9,847 nucleotides of DNA from Lachnospiraceae bacterium (lineage in GTDB: Bacteria > Bacillota > Clostridia > Lachnospirales > Lachnospiraceae). Positions 5,822 through 9,847 of this stretch are shown one piece after another; position 1 is the stretch's first letter; the number at the start of each line of letters is the position of its first letter. Made by a program: the position numbers and the translations under genes. The stretch is taken from NCBI GenBank assembly GCA_017477005.1, contig JAFUXY010000411.1, positions 1-9,847 on the forward strand, given 5' to 3'. Under the pieces are notes generated by a model. It did not search any database. It saw only the letters and a list, made by a program, of their open reading frames with translations, and had not been told where the DNA came from.

Positions 5822-6448
5822 TTGCTGAAAAATATCATTTTTGACATGGGGAATGTTCTGATCTCATTTGTCCCAGAATACTTCATTGAACGCATGGGAA
5901 TTGGCGGATCGGACAAGGAATTACTGCTCGACGCCATTTTTCAATCGGATGAATGGCCGCTTTTGGATAATGGAGAACTGATCGAAGAGGAATTCGAAAC
6001 GATCGTTCAAAAACGCATCCCGGAGAGGTTGTATCAGGCAGCGCATCAATTGATTTTTGGATGGGATGATCCTCTTGTGCCTGTTCCCGGTATGGCAGAG
6101 TTTGTGGAAGAGTGCAAAAAGGCCGGGATGGGAATCTATCTGCTGTCCAATGCCAGCCGCCACCAGAGGGATTATTGGGAACGTGTTCCGGGGCACGAAT
6201 TCTTTGACGGCAGAGTGATTTCGGCGGAAGAACGATGCGTCAAACCGATGAAAGAAATATACCAATGCTTGCTGGAGAGATATCAGCTCAAGGCCGAGGA
6301 ATGCCTTTTTGTGGATGACGTGCAGGAAAATGTAGATGCAGCGATCCGAGAGGGAATGCATGCGGTTCTTTTTACCGGAGACGTGGATGCAGTGCGAGCG
6401 GAGGCAAGGATGTTGGGAATGAATGCAGATTATGCGCAAGTTCCTTAG
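5822..6448 (+). CDS. HAD superfamily phosphatase (YihX-like subfamily)
   Basis: 208 residues with a TTG start; the sequence begins MLKNIIFDMGNVLISF, the expected N-terminus for the family, and GAGG lies about 8 bases upstream, so no later start fits. Four HAD motifs are visible: FDMGNV with the nucleophile D8 (motif I, Gly at the +2 position as in the DxGNV subfamily), LLSNAS with S109 (II), CVKP with K141 (III), and CLFVDDVQENV with D165/D166 (IV). The helical cap lies between about 15 and 85. Closest pattern: YihX-type sugar-phosphate phosphatases and related IA/IB hydrolases; the substrate cannot be named. It acts in the cytoplasm. It is 23 bp upstream of the MNT gene and probably co-transcribed, but no functional link is known. 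Confidence 0.88.
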   Translation: MLKNIIFDMGNVLISFVPEYFIERMGIGGSDKELLLDAIFQSDEWPLLDNGELIEEEFETIVQKRIPERLYQAAHQLIFGWDDPLVPVPGMAEFVEECKKAGMGIYLLSNASRHQRDYWERVPGHEFFDGRVISAEERCVKPMKEIYQCLLERYQLKAEECLFVDDVQENVDAAIREGMHAVLFTGDVDAVRAEARMLGMNADYAQVP

Positions 6449-6471
6449 CAGACAAAGGTGGTTTTTTATAG

Positions 6472-6762
6472 ATGAAATACAACATCCCGGAGAGGGTTTT
6501 TAGAGATATTACAAGCATCGCTGCAAAGCATGAAATGAGCAAGGTGCTCTTATTTGGGTCGAGAGCGAGAGGAACCCATTATGAGCGGAGCGACATTGAT
6601 CTGGCCGTACAGGGTGAGGAATTTGACTCCTTTGCGGAGGATATTCGAGAAAACGTGCATTCTCTTTTAATGTTCGATATCGTCAATTTGGATTCCGTTC
6701 TTTCAGAGGATTTCAAAAGCGAAATTTTGCGAGACGGAGTAATTTTGTATGAGAAAGCTTGA
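6472..6762 (+). CDS. MNT-type minimal nucleotidyltransferase (antitoxin of a HEPN/MNT pair)
   Basis: 96 residues with AAAGGTGG about 10 bases upstream of the ATG. The motif LLFGSRARGTHYERSDIDLAV (residues 26-46) is the nucleotidyltransferase signature GSxxxG...SDIDL, with metal-binding D41 and D43; a third acidic strand (FDIVNLD) follows near 69-75. In HEPN/MNT systems (HI0073/HI0074 type) this protein neutralises a HEPN RNase, in some cases by adding AMP to it. The gene looks intact, with no stop or missing motif. Its 3' end overlaps the next start by 14 bases, the usual arrangement. The partner is broken, so it is now an orphan antitoxin unless it serves a HEPN encoded elsewhere. Confidence 0.9.
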   Translation: MKYNIPERVFRDITSIAAKHEMSKVLLFGSRARGTHYERSDIDLAVQGEEFDSFAEDIRENVHSLLMFDIVNLDSVLSEDFKSEILRDGVILYEKA

Positions 6763-6989
6763 GAACTATTCAAGAAGTCTTGGCGTTCTTCGCAAGACCG
6801 ATTTTGATTTGGCCAAGGACAACGAGATTTATCGTACCGGTGTGATCGGGCAATTCAATATCTGTGCTTCGAGCTTGCGATGAGGATACGGCGGATGAAT
6901 TGGTGTTGTTGATCCGCGATACATTTATCCCGGTATTTGAAAAATTGAAAACGACGCTTCAAGAGAAAACAAATGAAATTGGTTTGTGA
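6749..6989 (+). pseudogene. HEPN toxin (HI0074-like) with the catalytic middle deleted
   Basis: The first frame (ATG 6749) reads MRKLENYSRSLGVLRKTDF...NEIYRTGVIGQFNI, the typical N-terminus of HI0074-type HEPN proteins, then stops at 6881-6883. Immediately before this stop, another frame gives FELA (6868-6879), the expected continuation of GQFN-x-x-FELA. From 6879 a third frame gives DEDTADELVLLIRDTFIPVFEKL..., the expected C-terminus, to a TGA at 6987-6989. So one base is lost near 6860-6868, and about 60-70 codons are missing at 6878-6880. The lost part should carry the RX4-6H RNase motif (RN-x-x-x-H before YDEDTADE). The remaining protein cannot have HEPN RNase activity. Confidence 0.82.
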
Positions 6990-7013
6990 CTGTTCAGTTG
7001 ATCGAACAGTCAC
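6986..7013. other. 10-bp inverted repeat at the end of the HEPN relic
   Basis: GTGACTGTTC (6986-6995) and GAACAGTCAC (7004-7013) enclose the 8-base loop AGTTGATC and overlap the stop codon. There is no T-run on either side, so an intrinsic terminator is doubtful; it may still slow polymerase between the converging genes. Confidence 0.6.
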
Positions 7014-7041
7014 ATTGGTTCAGGAAATGGAACAGATTCCA

Positions 7042-7305
7042 TCAGTGCAAGTGCGCGGGAATCTGCTCGTGGTGGACAAGCCATGAACCTTTGAAAACAA
7101 GGGAACGCTGTAGGATGTGATCCAATGGAACACGAGATTTCAGCGCCGCCGAGAGAGCATCCACAAATTGCTGATGCGAAGTGCAGCGAAACAGCCTTTC
7201 ATTTGGAACCCATCCGAAATGAGCCGTATGTTCGCGAACCAGTTCTGCGCAATACGGATCTGCTGCTTCCGCTTCCATTTTTTCCGTATAGAAATTATAG
7301 AGCAT
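7042..7305 (-). CDS. Hypothetical protein (87 aa)
   Basis: The ATG at 7305 is preceded on the minus strand by GGAGG about 7 bases upstream, which is the main reason to accept it. The protein begins MLYNFYTEKMEAEAADPYC, is rich in His and aromatic residues (HTAHFGWVPNERLF, HHEQIPAHLH) and has no signal peptide, membrane segment or recognised motif. It converges on the HEPN relic. The C-terminal third looks less protein-like than the N-terminal half, so the gene may be a truncated remnant with a new end; other frames there give no better continuation. The family is unrecognised. Confidence 0.5.
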   Translation of the reverse strand: MLYNFYTEKMEAEAADPYCAELVREHTAHFGWVPNERLFRCTSHQQFVDALSAALKSRVPLDHILQRSLVFKGSWLVHHEQIPAHLH

Positions 7306-7324
7306 AAAAAACCTCCGAAATATT

Positions 7325-7352
7325 ATGGAAACGCTGATTAAAGCGTTTCCAT
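7325..7352. promoter_or_regulatory. 11-bp inverted repeat ATGGAAACGCT / AGCGTTTCCAT in the leader of the 87-aa gene
   Basis: The perfect 11-bp arms (7325-7335 and 7342-7352) surround GATTAA. The site lies about 20-47 bp upstream of the minus-strand start at 7305. Symmetry and the GGAAACG half-site resemble LacI-family operators, and each half is close to a catabolite-responsive element without fully matching it. As RNA it would form a hairpin just before the ribosome binding site. Confidence 0.5.
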
Positions 7353-7357
7353 TGCAC

Positions 7358-7418
7358 CAAATCGCAGCACGAAGTGCATTCCTATGCGATTTGTGTGTCC
7401 TATTGGACTAACTTCGTG
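7358..7418. other. Interlocked inverted repeats, possible pseudoknot RNA
   Basis: CAAATCGCA (7358-7366) pairs with TGCGATTTG (7385-7393), and CACGAAGT (7368-7375) pairs with ACTTCGTG (7411-7418). The order A-B-A'-B' is that of a pseudoknot or of two exclusive hairpins. A small GTCC-TATT-GGAC hairpin (7397-7408) and GCAC-GAA-GTGC (7367-7377) lie inside. Either strand could carry it. The region 7306-7596 contains no gene I can support. Confidence 0.4.
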
Positions 7419-7461
7419 TCGCAGGTATTTGAGGAAATACAATTAAATCAGTGTTTCTCTA

Positions 7462-7499
7462 TATATTGTGATATGAGGGAGATTATACCACAATATAAT
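7462..7499 (+). promoter_or_regulatory. Inverted repeat overlapping a TATAAT box upstream of the acidic secreted protein
   Basis: TATATTGTG (7462-7470) and CACAATATA (7489-7497) form a 9-bp dyad with an 18-base gap, and a perfect TATAAT (7494-7499) overlaps the right arm. No convincing -35 lies 16-18 bp upstream, so an activator may be required. The leader to the ATG at 7597 would be about 90 bases. Confidence 0.4.
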
Positions 7500-7596
7500 C
7501 AATAATGAAAGAGGTGGTGAGAAAATTTAGAAATAATACTGAGAACTAGGAAGTGCGCCAAAATAATGTGAATAATTTTGTAGAAAAGGACAAGCT

Positions 7597-8160
7597 ATGA
7601 AGAATTTGAGAAAACGTTTTTTTGCAGGCCTTTGGGCTTTGAACCTGCTTTGCAGCATTTTTTATTCATCGTATCCGGTCTTTGCAGCAGAATCCTCTGT
7701 ACCGACCTGGGATACAGAAGAGGTTCAGGGCATAGAAGATGATTACAGCGATGGTGAAATAGAAAAGGATTTATCGGAGAAAGCTGGTACAGAAGAGGAC
7801 GAAACGCTTGACAGCGAAGAGATAGATACTTTTGCAGACGAAATGGAGGTCACAGAGCTGTCCGATTTAGAAGAGACCTACGAAGAAGTCCCTGCGACGG
7901 ACGAGTTGAATGCGGCGGATACAGCGGAGGAATCCGTCCCTCTTCTTGAGATGGATGAGTCAGATCTGGTTCATGAGGCGGAGAAAACCGTGCCTGTTTT
8001 CGAGAAGGCAGAGGATGGCTTTAATGAGCCAGAAGCCAAAGAAATTGTAAAGCGAACATTGACACTACCGGCCTGGCTTGATCAAACAGCCGAGGCAGCG
8101 GGAATCAATCTCTCCGAGACCTTGCAGGAGGCCTTGAAAGCAAAGCTTGATGTGGCTTAG
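7597..8160 (+). CDS. Secreted acidic protein ending in a HicB-antitoxin-like tail (chimera)
   Basis: 187 residues; AAAAGGA lies 8 bases before the ATG. Residues 1-30 form a clear Sec signal peptide (MKNLRKRFF, hydrophobic core, cleavage likely after YPVFA). Residues ~31-147 are a low-complexity Glu/Asp/Thr/Ser region of the kind that follows the signal in Lachnospiraceae surface proteins. From about 148, the sequence VKRTLTLPAWLDQTAEAAG and INLSETLQEALKAKL changes character and closely matches the C-terminal ribbon-helix-helix end of HicB antitoxins (K-x-T-[LV]-T-[IL]-P-x-WL...A-x-x-xGIN-S-x-x-LQ-x-AL). A DNA-binding tail has no obvious use outside the cell, so this is probably a recombination product: the start of a surface protein gene joined in frame to the end of a hicB gene. 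Whether it is expressed is unknown. Confidence 0.6.
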   Translation: MKNLRKRFFAGLWALNLLCSIFYSSYPVFAAESSVPTWDTEEVQGIEDDYSDGEIEKDLSEKAGTEEDETLDSEEIDTFADEMEVTELSDLEETYEEVPATDELNAADTAEESVPLLEMDESDLVHEAEKTVPVFEKAEDGFNEPEAKEIVKRTLTLPAWLDQTAEAAGINLSETLQEALKAKLDVA

Positions 8161-8178
8161 GAGCTATCGGAAAAATAG

Positions 8179-8256
8179 TGTACGAATTGGGCAATGATTA
8201 CAGTGACTACCAAGGATGGCAAGAAAGCGGCGACCTGCAAGGTGACGGTGAAGTAA
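8179..8256 (+). pseudogene. Orphan C-terminal tail of a bacterial Ig-like (BIG2) domain
   Basis: From 8194, MITVTTKDGKKAATCKVTVK followed by TAA (8254-8256) is the last strand pair of a BIG2-type domain. The frame is closed by TAG at 8176-8178 just upstream and no ribosome binding site precedes it. It lies 18 bp after the HicB-like tail and probably is the other end of the surface protein gene whose start is at 7597. Confidence 0.65.
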
Positions 8257-8261
8257 TCCGT

Positions 8262-8311
8262 TTGAGAAAAACCTCGGGCTGGTGTTTTGTAGCGTACGCC
8301 AGCCCGGGTTT
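8262..8311 (-). terminator. Intrinsic terminator of the ThrE-type exporter genes
   Basis: The arms 8269-8284 and 8297-8311 pair over about 14 bp (GGGCTGG/CCAGCCC core, one bulged T at 8274), with a 12-base loop. On the minus strand the stem is followed by TTTTTC, about 25 bp after the exporter stop at 8334. On the plus strand the tail is only TTTAT. Confidence 0.8.
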
Positions 8312-8333
8312 ATCCGTCTCTCCCTATATCAAG

Positions 8334-8765
8334 TCAATTCCCCCGCCGCCCAGCATAATACACGACGGTGGTGCTGAGGACAAATCCGATGCTCAGCCCA
8401 AACAGAGAAAGTGCGCACTCGATGCTGTTTGAAATGACGGTTGCAGCGTCTCCCTTGACCAATCCCACCATGGCATAATAAAATAAGTCGGCGGGAATAA
8501 GTGGGATAATGGACGGATAGATGAAATAGGTCGGTGGAACACGCAGCTTTGCTCCAAGGAACTCCCCATAACAGGATGCGAACAGTGCCGCAAACAGGAC
8601 AAAGATAATCCGTGAGTCGATAAACGAGGTCAAAAGCAGGTACACGCATCTTGTTAGCGCGCCTCCCAGTCCGGCCAAGAGCAAGTCCTTTCCCATGATC
8701 TGAAAAAAGATGGCGAAGCCGAGCGATGCAAAAAAAGAGATGACGACGATTTCCACATTTCCCAT
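8334..8765 (-). CDS. ThrE-type threonine/serine exporter, C-terminal subunit (DUF3815)
   Basis: 143 residues from the ATG at 8765-8763, chosen because it overlaps the stop of the upstream subunit (TGATG) and has GGAGGG 8 bases before it; an ATG 24 bases further upstream lacks a site. Four or five hydrophobic helices are visible: EIVVISFFASLGFAIFF, LLLAGLGGALTRCVYLL, IIFVLFAALFASCYGEFL, FIYPSIIPLIPADLFYYAMVGLV, and the C-terminal LFGLSIGFVLSTTVVYYAG. The motif VPPTYFIYPSIIPLIPADLFYYAM is typical of the DUF3815 half of ThrE. In actinobacterial ThrE both halves are fused; in Bacillota they are separate genes, as here. It should pair with the preceding protein in the membrane to export threonine or serine; that substrate is known for the family but not shown here. 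Confidence 0.88.
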   Translation of the reverse strand: MGNVEIVVISFFASLGFAIFFQIMGKDLLLAGLGGALTRCVYLLLTSFIDSRIIFVLFAALFASCYGEFLGAKLRVPPTYFIYPSIIPLIPADLFYYAMVGLVKGDAATVISNSIECALSLFGLSIGFVLSTTVVYYAGRRGN

Positions 8766-9538
8766 CAGATGATCCCTCCAAACATCCACGAGCTGATATA
8801 GATGCCGACAACCAGCGACACCGTTTCCAGCACAACCTTCATCAATTGCAGTATCCCGTTCATTTCATTGTTGCAGAAAATATTGCGCATGGCGTTGACG
8901 AGTGGAATCCCCGGGATTACCAGCAAAATCACGGACATAATCACGACGGACGGGTGGTCGCCCACGCCCGCCTTGGACATCAGAATCGCAAGTGTCGTCA
9001 CAACCCACATACAGATCGCGTTGGAAACAATATGTGCGATTCCGGGTCGGGCAAATGCCCGCAGGAGGTAATGAAGCGCCGCTGTAATCACCGCAACGGC
9101 CGCAGCGTCAATGGGCGTGCCCCCAAAAAGCAGGCTCAGCGAGCTGGTTGCAAGCATCTGTCCCAATAGTACCATCCAATCCGGATAGGTTCTGCCTTCC
9201 AGCGTTTCGTGAAGCATCGGAATCAGTCGCTCTGTTCCCGGTTTGTCCGAAATGACCGCTCTGGACAGGCGGTCTAAGTCCCGTAGTCGTTCCAAATGGA
9301 TGCCGCCTGGCGGGATTGTTACCTGTCTTGAAACGTATATGCCGTTTTCTGATTTTGCGCTGATAATCATATGTGTATTCAGCAAAAATATACTGACGTC
9401 TCGCAGTCCGTAGCACTCCGATGTCTGTGTGGCGATTGTTTCGATCCGTTCGATATTGGCACCCGCGAGAATCATTTCCCTCGCAAGATTCACGATGTAT
9501 TCAAGCACCAACCCGACTTCTAGTTCATCTATCAGCAT
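8765..9538 (-). CDS. ThrE-type threonine/serine exporter, N-terminal subunit (DUF1212)
   Basis: 257 residues; AGGAAAGGG precedes the ATG by about 9 bases. Residues 1-115 form the soluble domain with the ThrE signature AGANIERIETIATQTSECYG, a FLLNTHMIISAKS strand pair and the RLRDLDRLSRAV segment. Five hydrophobic segments follow: ~122-140, 142-160, 168-190, 197-215 and 233-256. FGGTPIDAAAVA (138-149) and IPGIPLVNAMRNI (208-220) match conserved family positions, though an acidic residue often present after NAMR-D is Asn here. It is the partner of the DUF3815 protein encoded directly downstream with a 1-base overlap. It begins 41 bp after the Ig-like protein gene on the same strand, with no terminator between, so co-transcription is possible. 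Confidence 0.9.
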   Translation of the reverse strand: MLIDELEVGLVLEYIVNLAREMILAGANIERIETIATQTSECYGLRDVSIFLLNTHMIISAKSENGIYVSRQVTIPPGGIHLERLRDLDRLSRAVISDKPGTERLIPMLHETLEGRTYPDWMVLLGQMLATSSLSLLFGGTPIDAAAVAVITAALHYLLRAFARPGIAHIVSNAICMWVVTTLAILMSKAGVGDHPSVVIMSVILLVIPGIPLVNAMRNIFCNNEMNGILQLMKVVLETVSLVVGIYISSWMFGGII

Positions 9539-9579
9539 AGCGTCTATCCCTTTCCTGCCTGAACATGTCCGCCGATGAA

Positions 9580-9847
9580 TTACTTAATCTGCAAGGTCAC
9601 TTTTTTTGTTTTTGCCTTCCGGACGCTGTTTTCCTTTGAGGTAATATAGACGACAATCTTGCATTTTTTGCTGCCTTTTTTAATCGTCACAACTCCGTTT
9701 TTATTCACGGAAACATTATTCTTTTGGCTTTTTTTCGAAACGCTCTTGATCTGGAAGGTGCAGCTCGATGATCCCGTGGAAAGATTGGTAATCTTGATCG
9801 TGGAGGTCTGCGCCTTTTTCTTGAGCGCTTTGTAATCGATGGTGGCC
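9580..9847 (-). CDS. Bacterial Ig-like (BIG2-type) surface protein, C-terminal end (5' truncated)
   Basis: On the minus strand an open frame enters from the window edge and stops with TAA at 9582-9580; 88 codons are visible and no start is expected here. The sequence is Lys/Ser/Thr-rich beta structure: ATIDYKALKKKAQTSTIKI, then SSCTFQIKSVSKKSQKNNV and VSVNKNGVVTIKKGSKKCK, ending in a VRKAKTKKVTLQIK strand. The V-x-NG-V-VT-I-x-KG-x...K-I-V-V-Y-I-T-S arrangement is the standard BIG2 pattern. It is the C-terminal repeat of a secreted or wall-associated protein; catalytic or adhesive parts lie outside. The end of the BIG2 relic at 8256 is of the same type, so several such genes stand in this region. 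Confidence 0.75.
   Translation of the reverse strand, partial: ATIDYKALKKKAQTSTIKITNLSTGSSSCTFQIKSVSKKSQKNNVSVNKNGVVTIKKGSKKCKIVVYITSKENSVRKAKTKKVTLQIK

Noticed and set aside
7325..7352. True catabolite-responsive element
   Set aside because: Each half misses several consensus positions, and the symmetry is that of the whole 28-bp site, so only a general LacI-like operator is suggested.
7504..7548. Leader peptide of 14 residues before the secreted acidic protein
   Set aside because: It has no ribosome binding site and no run of regulatory codons; the GAGGTGGTGAG inside it is not followed by a usable start.
8178..8432. 84-residue plus-strand reading frame
   Set aside because: It is a different frame from the BIG2 tail, runs through the terminator hairpin into the antisense of the exporter gene, and has no ribosome binding site.

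Overview
The window looks like an accessory stretch of a Bacillota (Clostridia) chromosome, most probably a Lachnospiraceae-type gut anaerobe. This is inferred from family content, not from a marker gene: a GH3 enzyme with an FN3 tail, bacterial Ig-like surface proteins, a split threonine/serine exporter, a PadR/permease-prefix operon, strong AGGAGG ribosome binding sites, and several toxin-antitoxin families common in that group.

Layout. 1-859 (+) is the 3' end of a secreted GH3-like enzyme. 882-1711 (+) holds a small DUF5678-like gene coupled to a retropepsin-like protease gene that is frameshifted. 1733-1864 (-) is the C-terminal relic of a UPF0175-type antitoxin. 1893-2927 (-) is an intact AAA+ ATPase with a C-terminal winged helix, preceded by seven iteron-like repeats about 19.5 bp apart. 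3138-5630 (+) is a self-contained operon with its own promoter, two candidate control sites and a terminator: padR, a permease-prefix membrane protein, an Asp/Arg-rich lipoprotein and two single-span small proteins. 5719-6989 (+) holds a HAD phosphatase, an intact MNT nucleotidyltransferase antitoxin and its HEPN partner, wrecked by an internal deletion. 7042-7305 (-) is a small unknown gene. 7325-7499 is a leader rich in inverted repeats. 7597-8160 (+) is a secreted acidic protein whose last 40 residues look like the C-terminus of a HicB antitoxin, followed by the orphan tail of an Ig-like domain. 8262-9847 (-) holds an Ig-like surface protein (partial), the two ThrE-type exporter subunits and their terminator.

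How it fits together. The PadR operon is the best candidate for an intact, poorly described system. A predicted cytoplasmic/membrane sensor-like protein, an extracellular polyacidic lipoprotein and two membrane miniproteins are translationally coupled. They sit under a promoter that carries both a palindrome at the start site and four 11-bp direct repeats of the type used by OmpR/PhoB regulators. The AAA+ gene with its phased repeats is the second candidate. Much of the rest is a graveyard: the protease, the UPF0175 gene, the HEPN gene, the HicB gene and an Ig-like gene all survive only as broken pieces, which points to repeated insertion and deletion here. All family assignments are by eye from motifs; no search was run.
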